The position numbers and the translations under genes are program-made. Positions 10,403 through 19,816 of a stretch of DNA of 64,000 nt are shown piece by piece (the stretch's first letter is position 1; the number at the start of each line of letters is the position of its first letter). The notes beneath the pieces were generated by a model that made no database searches, was not told the origin of the DNA, and saw nothing but the letters and a program-made list of their open reading frames with translations. Source of the stretch: Bacteroidales bacterium (lineage in GTDB: Bacteria > Bacteroidota > Bacteroidia > Bacteroidales > UBA932); NCBI GenBank assembly GCA_016285455.1, contig JAEEQS010000003.1, positions 109,173 to 173,172 of the forward strand, read 5' to 3'.

Positions 10403-10914
10403 TTGGTTTTCTTTGGCTCTCTGCCCTTAGGCCCCGACTGCCTTCTCCACTGAGAAAGAAGATCGTTCATAAATCTTTCCTCCACCATTCTTACCATAGC
10501 GGCTTTCTTTATAGGAAGCACTTTCTGGTATTCGTAATAGTGAAGTTTCTGGAGAGAAGCCTCCCTGTCGAGATTTTCGTAATAGGTATCTGCCAGGGCT
10601 TTGATCTCGTCATCGGTTGCATTTCCTTCTTTTACAGCCTTGTGCAACGCCCAAGCGCTTTTGCGGGTTTCTTTTCTGGCAGCATTTCTTTCCGCGTCGC
10701 ATTTTTCATAAACCGGCCAGAAAACCTTTGCCTCTTCCGGGGTAAGCTGGAGTTGCTTTGTGAAAAATGCTATTTTGCGGCTCTGAATGTCGGCCATCAT
10801 CTGCTCGAACTTTTCCTTGTTGCGCCCATCGTTCTTCTTGTCCGCATTCTCGTTCTGCGCCAAACTTATAGTGCAGAAAGTCAAGGCTAAAGCCAAAAAG
10901 AATATTTTTTTCAT
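10399..10914 (-). CDS. signal-peptide Spy/LTXXQ-like protein, third gene of ECF sigma operon
   Basis: Signal peptide; LQLTPEEAKVFWPVYEKCDAERNAARKETR helical region. Confidence 0.65.
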   Translation of the reverse strand: MKKIFFLALALTFCTISLAQNENADKKNDGRNKEKFEQMMADIQSRKIAFFTKQLQLTPEEAKVFWPVYEKCDAERNAARKETRKSAWALHKAVKEGNATDDEIKALADTYYENLDREASLQKLHYYEYQKVLPIKKAAMVRMVEERFMNDLLSQWRRQSGPKGREPKKTN

Positions 10915-10925
10915 AATTGTATGTT

Positions 10926-11429
10926 TTATCTGTTAGTCGTTATTTCTTCAGCTATAAGACCCGGATAAGAAGGAGCCATCAAGGTAATGTATTCTTCCAA
11001 CGCGTCGTATTCATCATCTGAAAGATCATCGTCTTCTTCTTCAGGAACGTCTTGGGCGAAAGAGTTGTGATATATATCTACAACCTCTATGGCGCCGAAC
11101 TTGTTAACCAGGCTGTCCAGCATCATATTTCCCTCTTCTGTAAGCTCGCTCTGAGCAAGCGTATTGTTTTGCTTAAGGCTGGTAAGGCGCATAATGCCCC
11201 AGCCCATTCCGGCAACCAGCAGGAACGAGGCGGCAAGGGCAAGGCTTGCCTTGAGGACTTTTACCCAATCCCACTTTCCGGAAGGCTTTGTCTGAAGGGT
11301 TTTCTCCCTGAGCCTTTCTTCCAGATTTTCAAAATACCCCTCAGGAGCATCAAAAGGAATCTTCCTCATCTCAGCCCTTTGCAGGATATCCATTTCATTA
11401 TTCCTTTCCATTTCCATTTTTCTTTTCAA
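10926..11429 (-). CDS. single-TM protein, possible anti-sigma factor
   Basis: Cytosolic N-terminus (PFDAPEGYFENLEERLREK), one TM helix, acidic C-terminus; directly downstream of an ECF sigma gene. Confidence 0.6.
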   Translation of the reverse strand: MKRKMEMERNNEMDILQRAEMRKIPFDAPEGYFENLEERLREKTLQTKPSGKWDWVKVLKASLALAASFLLVAGMGWGIMRLTSLKQNNTLAQSELTEEGNMMLDSLVNKFGAIEVVDIYHNSFAQDVPEEEDDDLSDDEYDALEEYITLMAPSYPGLIAEEITTNR

Positions 11430-11464
11430 CGATATTTAGATGTCTATAGGCGCACAAAGTAAAA

Positions 11465-12013
11465 TCAAAATTTTCCAAACTCCTTGAGATTTTTCTCTAT
11501 CTTCTTGTATGCCAGCGAATAAGATGCCTTAACAGCATCTGGATTACTATCTAGAATCTCAGCGATTTTGGCATACTCCATCTCCTGGAAGTACCTCATT
11601 GAGAATATGGCGCGTTGGCGGTCCGGCAGTTTTGCAACCTCGTGCTGAAGCAGAAACTGGATGGTATCTCCCCTGAAATACGGATCGTCGGCTATACGGT
11701 TGGCCAGCCTTGTTTCAAAAGGAGTCAGGGAAAACTTGTTGTTAAGCCTTTCTTTCTTCAGGAAGGTAAAGGCTTCGTTAGTGGCAATTCTGTACAGCCA
11801 GGTGTAAAGCCCGCTTTCTCCGCGGAATGTAGGCAAGGCTTTCCAGACTTTCATAAACGTGTTCTGAAGAAGGTCATCCGCATCGTCGTGGTTAAAAACC
11901 AACTCTCTCAAATGCCAATAGAGTCTTTTAGAGTACTCTCTGACTATGAGGTTGAAAGCCTGAGTCTGCCCTCCTTCTGATTTATATATGTCCAGAATCT
12001 CCTTGTCGGTCAT
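11465..12013 (-). CDS. ECF-type RNA polymerase sigma-70 factor
   Basis: HDDADDLLQNTFMKVWKALPTFRGESGLYTWLYRIATNEA (region 2), FSMRYFQEMEYAKIAEIL (region 4). Confidence 0.95.
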   Translation of the reverse strand: MTDKEILDIYKSEGGQTQAFNLIVREYSKRLYWHLRELVFNHDDADDLLQNTFMKVWKALPTFRGESGLYTWLYRIATNEAFTFLKKERLNNKFSLTPFETRLANRIADDPYFRGDTIQFLLQHEVAKLPDRQRAIFSMRYFQEMEYAKIAEILDSNPDAVKASYSLAYKKIEKNLKEFGKF

Positions 12014-12967
12014 TTATTTCCTTGAGATGGCGCGTCTTGCTGCAGAGACTATGTGCTCCGCGTCCAGACCGTAGGCCTTCATCAGCTCTGCCGGCGTTCC
12101 ACTCTGCCCGAATTTGTCGTTTATGGCCACAAATTCCATAGGTGCCGGAGCCTCGGCCGCCAGAATTCCGGCAACCATTTCTCCCATTCCGCCAAAGATG
12201 AAATGCTCTTCAGCCGCAACGGCGCATCCTGTTTTCTTAATAGACTCAAGAACGGTGCCGCGGTCAAAAGGCTTGATTGTAGCAACGTTTATAACGTCTG
12301 CTGTTATGCCCTCCTTTTCCAGTTCTTCGGCTGCCAGAAGAGCCTCCCATACAAGGTGTCCCGTTGCAAGAATAGTGACGTCTTTTCCGTCGCTGAGCTT
12401 ATAGGCCTTTCCTATTTCAAAGACTTGATCTTCCGGAGTGAAGTTAGGCACGCTAGGCCTTCCAAATCTCAGATATACGGGGCCGTTCCACTTGGCAGCG
12501 GCAATGGTGGCGTTCTTTGTCTGGTTGAAGTCACACGGCACAACTACGCTCATTCCCGGAAGCATCCTCATAAGCCCGATGTCTTCCAGAATCTGGTGGG
12601 TTGCCCCGTCTTCTCCAAGCGTGATACCCGCGTGAGATGCGGCAATCTTGACGTTAGTCTCGGAATAGGCCACAGCCATTCTGACCTGGTCGTAAACCCT
12701 TCCCGCAGCAAAGGCCGCGAATGTTCCCACAAACGGAACTTTTCCGTTAAGAGAAAGTCCTGCGGCTACGTTTATCATATTTGCCTCGGCGATTCCGGCC
12801 TGGAAAAACCTTTGAGGAAATTCCTTTGCAAAAGCGTCCATTTTAACGGAACCCTTGAGATCAGCGGCAAGAGCCACAACATCTTTGCACTCTCTTCCTG
12901 CGGCCTGAAGTCCTTCTCCGAATCCCGAGCGAGTATCCTTGTTTCCTGTATTTGTGTACTTTGTCAT
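12014..12967 (-). CDS. transketolase, C-terminal subunit
   Basis: FFQAGIAEANMINVAAGLSLNGKVPFVGTFAAFA, GITLGEDGATHQ. Confidence 0.94.
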   Translation of the reverse strand: MTKYTNTGNKDTRSGFGEGLQAAGRECKDVVALAADLKGSVKMDAFAKEFPQRFFQAGIAEANMINVAAGLSLNGKVPFVGTFAAFAAGRVYDQVRMAVAYSETNVKIAASHAGITLGEDGATHQILEDIGLMRMLPGMSVVVPCDFNQTKNATIAAAKWNGPVYLRFGRPSVPNFTPEDQVFEIGKAYKLSDGKDVTILATGHLVWEALLAAEELEKEGITADVINVATIKPFDRGTVLESIKKTGCAVAAEEHFIFGGMGEMVAGILAAEAPAPMEFVAINDKFGQSGTPAELMKAYGLDAEHIVSAARRAISRK

Positions 12968-12986
12968 TTTCCAGATGTTTTAATGG

Positions 12987-13844
12987 TTAAAAATCTCCGA
13001 GGGTTTCAGGTATCTGGGCTAGAGCAGCCTCGCATTCTTCTGGCTTCGGGGCCTTTCCGTGCCATTTGCAGGTGCCTTCCATAAAGTCCACGCCCTTTCC
13101 CATAACGGTCTTGAGCATAATCATAACCGGTTTCGGCTCAATTTGCTGCAGTTCTTCAGCTAGCTTTATCGCTGAGATAATGTCTTCCACGCTGTTGCCG
13201 TCTTCTGCTATGACCACATTCCAACCAAAGGCCTTCCACCTCTGGTCCAGATGGTCTGGGCCAATGACTTCTTCCGTGGTTCCGTCTATCTGCTGGCCGT
13301 TCCAGTCTGTGAAGGCAATCAGGTTGTCTACTTTGTGGTGAGATGCAAACTGGGCGGCTTCCCAGATCTGGCCCTCCTGGCTTTCCCCGTCTCCCACAAG
13401 ACAATAAACTTTGTTAGGATCGCCAGAGAGTTTCTTTCCCAGCGCGGCTCCTACGGCTACGCTGAGGCCTTGCCCCAGAGAGCCGCTGGCTTCAAACACT
13501 CCCGGAAGGTTTGTGTCCGTTGCCGGATGCCCCTGAAGACGGCTTCCAATCTTGCGGAACGTGGAGAGTTCTTCTACAGGAAAATAACCGCTTCTGGCAA
13601 GGGCGCTGTAAAGCAGAGGAGATTCGTGCCCGCAGGAAAGGAAGAACATATCTTGTCCTTTTCCGGTACGGTTCCAGTTCTTTGGATCGTGCTTCATCTT
13701 GTTGAAATACAGCACGGTTACAACATCTGTGGAGCTGAGGCTTCCTCCCGGATGCCCGCTCTTTGCCAGTGTCACCATACGGAGAATGTCTCTTCTGATC
13801 TGGCTGGCAATATCTTTCAGTCTTTGAAGGTCAGACATAAGCAA
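12987..13844 (-). CDS. transketolase, N-terminal (TPP-binding) subunit
   Basis: [46 protein letters not shown]. Confidence 0.94.
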   Translation of the reverse strand: MLMSDLQRLKDIASQIRRDILRMVTLAKSGHPGGSLSSTDVVTVLYFNKMKHDPKNWNRTGKGQDMFFLSCGHESPLLYSALARSGYFPVEELSTFRKIGSRLQGHPATDTNLPGVFEASGSLGQGLSVAVGAALGKKLSGDPNKVYCLVGDGESQEGQIWEAAQFASHHKVDNLIAFTDWNGQQIDGTTEEVIGPDHLDQRWKAFGWNVVIAEDGNSVEDIISAIKLAEELQQIEPKPVMIMLKTVMGKGVDFMEGTCKWHGKAPKPEECEAALAQIPETLGDF

Positions 13845-13894
13845 AAAATTGTCGGTTTTATACTGATTGTAAATTTAGTTATTTTTGCACTGCG

Positions 13895-15679
13895 ATGAAA
13901 AATATCAGGAACTTTTGCATTATAGCGCATATAGATCACGGCAAATCCACGCTTGCGGACAGGATGCTGGAAGTTACAGGCACTGTCACCAGCCGCGAGA
14001 TGGAGGCTCAGGTGCTGGACTCGATGGATCTGGAGAAGGAGAAGGGAATCACCATAAAGAGCCACGCCGTTCAGATGAAATACACCAAAGACGGCCAGGA
14101 ATATACACTCAACCTTCTGGACACCCCGGGACACGTAGACTTCTCGTATGAAGTGTCTCGCTCTATTGCTTCCAGCGAAGGGGCTCTGCTTGTTGTTGAC
14201 GCTACCCAGGGCATTCAGGCCCAGACAATATCTAACTTGTATCTGGCTTTGGACCACGATCTTACGATTATTCCGGTACTCAACAAGATAGATATGGAGG
14301 CCGCAGAGCCGGAACTTGTAAGAGACCAGGTTTGCGATCTTCTAGGATGCGATGCCGAGGAGGTTCTGATGTGTTCTGCCAAGACCGGAGAAGGTGTTCC
14401 GGCAATACTGGACGCCATTGTTGAAAGAATTCCCGCTCCGGTAGGAGATCCTAACGCCCCGCTCCAGGCTCTGATATTCGATTCCGTATTCAATCCTTTC
14501 CGCGGCATCATAGCATACTTCAAAGTTGAGGCGGGCAGCATCCGGAAGGGAGAAAAAGTGAAGTTCTTCAACACCGGAATGGAGTACGTGGCAGACGAGG
14601 TTGGAACAATGGGTCTCAAGCTCAATCCAAAGCCCGAAATCACTTGCGGAAACGTGGGTTACATCATAAGCGGAATCAAGAGCGCGGTAGAGGTAAAGGT
14701 CGGTGACACCATAACATCCGTCCAGAATCCTTGCAAGGAGGCAATTGCAGGATTCGAGGAGGTTAAGCCTATGGTCTTTGCCGGCGTATATCCAGTAGAG
14801 ACAGACGAATACGACCAGCTCAAGGTTTCCCTTGAAAAACTTCAGCTCAACGATGCCTCTCTGGTATTCGAGCCGGAAAGCTCTATGGCTCTGGGCTTCG
14901 GGTTCCGCTGCGGATTCCTCGGCCTCCTTCATCTGGAAATTGTTCAGGAGAGGCTTTACAGGGAGTTCGATATGGACTGCATCACCACGGTTCCGAACGT
15001 CTCCTTCAAGGTCTATACAACAGACGGTAATGTTCTGGATGTCCATAACCCTTCAGGCCTTCCGGAGGTAACAATGATAGACCATATAGAAGAGCCTTAC
15101 ATCCGCGCCCAGGTCATCAGCAAGGCAGACTTCTTCGGCCCTATAATGAAGCTTTGCCTAGACAAGAGGGGAACCCTTGTAAGCCAGCACTATATCACCA
15201 CAGACCGCGTTGAGCTCAATTTCGATCTTCCGCTATCTGAAATAGTATTTGATTTCTACGACAAGCTCAAGAGCATTTCCAAGGGTTACGCTTCCTTCGA
15301 TTATCACATCACTGATTACCGTCCGGCTCAGCTTGTCAAGCTCGATATCCTTCTCAACGGCGAGCAGGTAGACGCCCTTTCATCGCTGATCCACAGAGAC
15401 CACGCCTACGACTTTGGAAGAAGAATGTGCGAAAAGCTCAAAGACCTCATTCCAAGACAGCAATTCGACATTGCAATCCAGGCTGCTATCGGAGCCAAGA
15501 TTATCGCCAGGGAAACTGTCCGCCAGGTAAGAAAAGATGTTACCGCAAAGTGCTACGGCGGAGATATTTCAAGAAAGCGTAAACTCCTTGAAAAACAGAA
15601 GAAAGGAAAGAAGCGCATGCGCCAGGTAGGCCAGGTTCAGGTGCCTCAGAGCGCCTTTATGGCAGTGCTCAAACTATAG
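13895..15679 (+). CDS. lepA: elongation factor 4
   Basis: [34 protein letters not shown], conserved C-terminal domain. Confidence 0.98.
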   Translation: MKNIRNFCIIAHIDHGKSTLADRMLEVTGTVTSREMEAQVLDSMDLEKEKGITIKSHAVQMKYTKDGQEYTLNLLDTPGHVDFSYEVSRSIASSEGALLVVDATQGIQAQTISNLYLALDHDLTIIPVLNKIDMEAAEPELVRDQVCDLLGCDAEEVLMCSAKTGEGVPAILDAIVERIPAPVGDPNAPLQALIFDSVFNPFRGIIAYFKVEAGSIRKGEKVKFFNTGMEYVADEVGTMGLKLNPKPEITCGNVGYIISGIKSAVEVKVGDTITSVQNPCKEAIAGFEEVKPMVFAGVYPVETDEYDQLKVSLEKLQLNDASLVFEPESSMALGFGFRCGFLGLLHLEIVQERLYREFDMDCITTVPNVSFKVYTTDGNVLDVHNPSGLPEVTMIDHIEEPYIRAQVISKADFFGPIMKLCLDKRGTLVSQHYITTDRVELNFDLPLSEIVFDFYDKLKSISKGYASFDYHITDYRPAQLVKLDILLNGEQVDALSSLIHRDHAYDFGRRMCEKLKDLIPRQQFDIAIQAAIGAKIIARETVRQVRKDVTAKCYGGDISRKRKLLEKQKKGKKRMRQVGQVQVPQSAFMAVLKL

Positions 15680-15693
15680 ACAAATAAACTAGT

Positions 15694-17202
15694 ATGAAAC
15701 GATATCTTTTTTTCTCGGCGATTATAGTTGCGGCCTTGGCGCTATCCGGCTGCCGGCAGTCCGCGCAAAAACCCGCCGAGACAGAACAATCCCAAGAAAC
15801 TCCTCAGCAGAAAGATAATAAACTCCTCTATCCGCCTGCAATAGATCTTGGCCTTTCCGTCAAGTGGGCCGGATGCAATCTTGGCGCAGAATCATCTAAT
15901 GATTTCGGATATTATTACGCCTGGGCCGAGATTGAGCCAAAGGCTGAATATTCCGCCGAGAATTACAAGTGGTATAAAAATGTCAATGGTGATCTTGTGC
16001 TGACCAAAAAGAATTTTGGCCCAGAAGATGATGTTGCCGCCGCCAAGCTCGGCAATGGATGGAGAATGCCGACTCTTGAAGAATTCAAGGAACTTATAGA
16101 GAAATGCGAATGGAAATGGATTAAAAGAGACGGCGTGCCTGGTTATAAGGTAATAAGCAAAACCAACGGCAACAGCATCTTTCTGCCTTGTGCCGGTTTC
16201 TTTTATGACGACAGCAATCTAGGCGGGACAGAAGGAGGCTATTACTGGTCTTTCACTCCAGAAGGCGAGAGCAACAATGCGGATTATCTGTATTTCTGCG
16301 ATCACGATATAGACTGGAACTATATGGAACGCGAATCCGGCATGCCAATCCGCCCGGTTCGCGAGTATAACGACGAGCCCAAAAAAGACGGTTCGGAAGA
16401 AGGGTTGGAAATTTTAGGAGAAATAGCCTTAGGCCTTGAGAAATTTGCAAAGGAGGCCGTGGAAAAGGGCTGGATAGATACAACAAAGAAAGAAGAGCAA
16501 AAAGAAATTCCGGCGCAAAAGAAAGAAGATGAGACAAATCCTGAGCCTCAAGAGCCAAATGCCTGGTATGCAAAGGATTTCTCTTTTACACTGAACAAGT
16601 ACGGCTACCTTAACTATATGGGAAACATTTCACGCCTGGCCGATGACGACAGATCCTATCTGGTTACCAGAATAGGAAACAAAGCTTGGATCAAAACCCA
16701 GAGAAAAGGCATTACAACAAGCGTGGATGTTTTTGAATATTCCAATGGCCAGACAACAAGGAAAACTTACAAGAAAGGCAAGCTTTCTTACACATCTTCT
16801 CCGGTCAGCATTTCTCTGGGGAAAAAGCTGGAATCATACATCGCTGAGGGAAAAGATTTCCAGATTGCCCACAAGAGTTTCAATATCAGTACAAAGGGAG
16901 CAAAAGAGAGCACCTTCTGCGGCAGACCTTGCTGGATTGCAAATGAAACAATAGATACTCTTGTTGCGGGGCACAAGCTTCACCTGGTCCGCACTATATA
17001 TTTAGACAAGCAATACGGATTTGCATACAAGGTTCAAGCAAAAGGCAACGGTCCAAGCGGAAAAATAGATATGACTCCGTTTGAAGTAACATCATTTACA
17101 GACCATCCAACATCCAAAGATATTCCAGACCCGTCAAAAACCGAAAGTGTTCTTGACGGCGTAAAACGCCAGGTCCTCAACGCCGCCGACCAGCATAATT
17201 AG
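15694..17202 (+). CDS. lipoprotein with FISUMP-like N-terminal domain, unknown function
   Basis: Lipobox LALSGC; AIDLGLSVKWAGCNLGAESSNDFGYYYAWAEIEPK and GWRMPTLEEFKELIEKC. Confidence 0.75.
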   Translation: MKRYLFFSAIIVAALALSGCRQSAQKPAETEQSQETPQQKDNKLLYPPAIDLGLSVKWAGCNLGAESSNDFGYYYAWAEIEPKAEYSAENYKWYKNVNGDLVLTKKNFGPEDDVAAAKLGNGWRMPTLEEFKELIEKCEWKWIKRDGVPGYKVISKTNGNSIFLPCAGFFYDDSNLGGTEGGYYWSFTPEGESNNADYLYFCDHDIDWNYMERESGMPIRPVREYNDEPKKDGSEEGLEILGEIALGLEKFAKEAVEKGWIDTTKKEEQKEIPAQKKEDETNPEPQEPNAWYAKDFSFTLNKYGYLNYMGNISRLADDDRSYLVTRIGNKAWIKTQRKGITTSVDVFEYSNGQTTRKTYKKGKLSYTSSPVSISLGKKLESYIAEGKDFQIAHKSFNISTKGAKESTFCGRPCWIANETIDTLVAGHKLHLVRTIYLDKQYGFAYKVQAKGNGPSGKIDMTPFEVTSFTDHPTSKDIPDPSKTESVLDGVKRQVLNAADQHN

Positions 17203-17244
17203 TAACATAATACGGCTCAAAAAAGCCAAAATAATCTACTTTAC

Positions 17245-17276
17245 GGCTCAAAAATCTCGAGAATGAGCCATATTTT
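17245..17276. terminator. putative bidirectional terminator between convergent genes
   Basis: GGCTCA...TGAGCC stem around tctcgaga, followed by atatttttga. Confidence 0.45.
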
Positions 17277-17279
17277 TGA

Positions 17280-18452
17280 TCAGATTTTCGGGTCATCGAA
17301 GTTGAAGGAGACTGTGCTTTTCGCTCCGTCTCTTTCTATTTCCAGCGTAACGGATTTCAGATTCTTGAAGAAGGTCTGTTGCTCGTCCATTGAAATGGTT
17401 TTCACGTCTTTGCCGTTGACGGAAAGGATGTGGTCTCCGTTTTTGAGGCCGGCTTTTTCTGCATTTGAATCGCGATAAAGACAATTGACAACCCAGAAGC
17501 CCAGCGTCTTGCTCCTGTCTGTATAGGCGAAGCCTCTTATTGGGGCTTCAAACGGCTTTTTGAAGTTTACATTGGGCCTTAGGTACAGTTTCTTGTTTGG
17601 AAGATCTATTATCAAGTCGAATCTTTCCCAGAATTCGTTGCCCACTATTCCGAGATACTCTCTGTCTGAGAGTGCGCCGCCAGTGTTCAGGCTGAAATCT
17701 GCGGTGATGTTGTCTAACCGGAAGCCTCCGACAGAAGCGCCCTGAGCCCTGAAATCACAGCCGGAAGAAGATCCGCCAATGCCTCCAACAGCCATATTGT
17801 AAGGCAATTGCGGCGTGATGTCCTGAAGGGCGTTCTTATCGGCAACGGCGCTGGTAAAAGAAATGGTTCCTCCGCTTCCCAAATCCATCAGGAATTCTCC
17901 CTGAATTGTGCGGTTTTTGTCAATAGTTACGCTTAGCGGAACATAAATCCTGTTATTGGAGTGTCTGATAGAAATTGGAGTGTAGCCTTTTATGTCCGCT
18001 TCTGAGACCTTGTCCCAGAATCCCATCTTTTTGTTATTGTAATCTATCGCGATAACAACTCCGCCCAAATCGGATATTCCCATTAGGCCGTCAGCGGCAT
18101 CGCCGGTAATGGGCTTGAGCTGGAAGATAGGAGAAACCTTGCTCGTGTACTGCTTATCTCCGGCAGTATAAGTGAGTTCGCCCATAATGATTTTGACCTT
18201 CTGCTCATTGTTGCCGGTTCCGCCCATTTTAGCGTTGCCCACATTCTTGTATTTGTACGGGCTTTCAGCGCGGTAAATGCTGTCTAGACAGGTATATGGA
18301 GCGCCGGTGTCGAATATCAGCAATGCATTCTGGCCGTTGACTTTTGATGGAACATAAACGTGCCGGTAGTACTTGATGTCAAACATCTTGTTCTGGGCAA
18401 AAGCCTGAAGGCAGAGCAGTATAATAGCGGTTAATAGAAGTGTCTTTTTCAT
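17280..18452 (-). CDS. retropepsin-like aspartyl protease with C-terminal PDZ domain
   Basis: ALLIFDTGAPYTCLD (DTG), second GEFLMDLGSGGTISF, PDZ NAEKAGLKNGDHILSVNGKDV; signal peptide. Confidence 0.85.
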   Translation of the reverse strand: MKKTLLLTAIILLCLQAFAQNKMFDIKYYRHVYVPSKVNGQNALLIFDTGAPYTCLDSIYRAESPYKYKNVGNAKMGGTGNNEQKVKIIMGELTYTAGDKQYTSKVSPIFQLKPITGDAADGLMGISDLGGVVIAIDYNNKKMGFWDKVSEADIKGYTPISIRHSNNRIYVPLSVTIDKNRTIQGEFLMDLGSGGTISFTSAVADKNALQDITPQLPYNMAVGGIGGSSSGCDFRAQGASVGGFRLDNITADFSLNTGGALSDREYLGIVGNEFWERFDLIIDLPNKKLYLRPNVNFKKPFEAPIRGFAYTDRSKTLGFWVVNCLYRDSNAEKAGLKNGDHILSVNGKDVKTISMDEQQTFFKNLKSVTLEIERDGAKSTVSFNFDDPKI

Positions 18453-18470
18453 AATGACTCAGTGCTTTTG

Positions 18471-19805
18471 TTAGACGCCTATAAGTTCTTGGGCAAAGCC
18501 GGAATAGTTGGTCTGGGCATCCCATTCTTCCTTCCAGTTTTCATAGCAGTTTTGCTTCATCTGGGCGTGGGTGTTTTCCGGAAGGAGAATGTATTCGAGG
18601 ATTTGCTTCTTGATATCTTCTGCGTTAATGTCTGCGTCTATGATGTAACCCAGCGGGCAATTGCGGAAGAGTTCCTTTACACCGCCTACGTTGGTGGTTA
18701 TCACCGGAATGCCATAGCTCATTGCCTCCATTATTGAAACAGGGATACCTTCTGAGCGGCTTGCTAGGATAAACAGATCTCCTCCGTTTTCTTTGTAGAA
18801 GTTCAAGATTTCATCGTGAGGCCTAGAGCCTTTGAAATCGATGTTTAAAAACTCAGAGTTTATTGTTTCCGCGGTTTTCATCAACTCCTGGAACATATTG
18901 CCGCCGCCGAAATGTGTATAGGTTATTTTACTGAAGCCGCGCTTTCTAATCTTTTCTTGCGCATCATTGTCTTTAGCAAGAAGCTTTAGCGCGCTTACAA
19001 CTAGGTCTACCCGTTTTAGAGGAATAAGGTTGGAGCAGCCGACGATGCTGAAGATATTATTTTCCTCAGCGATGCTGTTTTTGAAGTTATTATCGTGATG
19101 CGTTGAGCCTAGGTGCCAGACCTCGATAATTTTTGGGCAAGGATTGTAGTTTTTCTTGATATAGTTCATTCCGTCATAGGAGACAGGAACGGCATAATCA
19201 ATAGAGGAGAAAATCCTGCTACGGAAAGGAAGGTAACCTTTTGCTCCCTCATAAAGGTCTGAGCCGTGGAACCTTGCAATGAACATCGGCATTGTTTCCA
19301 CATTGGGGCGAATGAGCTTTTTGAGGAACGGAGCAAGCATCACGCTCTTGTCTCCCCAGTAGAAATAGAGTTTGTCCGCAAAAGAGCATTCTCTGACTAT
19401 TTCCTCCATCAGCTTCTTGTTGGAAAGGATGGTTCTTGTCATCAGGAAATAGTTGAAGAAAATGCGCAGGCGCTTGAACATGCCGGCCTTTTTGCCTTTG
19501 ATGCCATAACCGAAAAGGGCGCGGAAAAACTCTTTTGCCGCAAAGAAAAACGGAGCCGTATTGAAAAGGCCATGTCTTAGGAATCCCTTCTTGTCTTTGT
19601 GGTCGAACGGCAGGAGCGGAGTTGCAATGTCTACATTATCAGGATGTTCTCGAATCGGGCCGGCAGGCCTGTAAAGCGGGAACACGGTTATTCGGTGAAA
19701 CTCTTTTGCCAGATACGGAACCTCGTCCGCAAGAAAAGTCTCGCCCCCTCCGAACGGATAAGTGTTCGAAAAGAGGACGAGCTTTACTTTGTAGGGATCG
19801 TGCAT
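18471..19805 (-). CDS. glycosyltransferase, GT4-like
   Basis: ILASRSEGIPVSIMEAMSYGIPVITTNVGGVKELF; YPFGGGETFLADE. Confidence 0.9.
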   Translation of the reverse strand: MHDPYKVKLVLFSNTYPFGGGETFLADEVPYLAKEFHRITVFPLYRPAGPIREHPDNVDIATPLLPFDHKDKKGFLRHGLFNTAPFFFAAKEFFRALFGYGIKGKKAGMFKRLRIFFNYFLMTRTILSNKKLMEEIVRECSFADKLYFYWGDKSVMLAPFLKKLIRPNVETMPMFIARFHGSDLYEGAKGYLPFRSRIFSSIDYAVPVSYDGMNYIKKNYNPCPKIIEVWHLGSTHHDNNFKNSIAEENNIFSIVGCSNLIPLKRVDLVVSALKLLAKDNDAQEKIRKRGFSKITYTHFGGGNMFQELMKTAETINSEFLNIDFKGSRPHDEILNFYKENGGDLFILASRSEGIPVSIMEAMSYGIPVITTNVGGVKELFRNCPLGYIIDADINAEDIKKQILEYILLPENTHAQMKQNCYENWKEEWDAQTNYSGFAQELIGV

Positions 19806-19816
19806 TTACTTTATAG

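Noticed and set aside
12053-13084. 343-aa plus-strand ORF opposite the transketolase genes
   Set aside because: Antisense to strongly supported transketolase subunits; no recognisable domain
12014-13844. Split transketolase as a possible gene fission
   Set aside because: Two-subunit transketolases are well known in several bacterial groups and archaea
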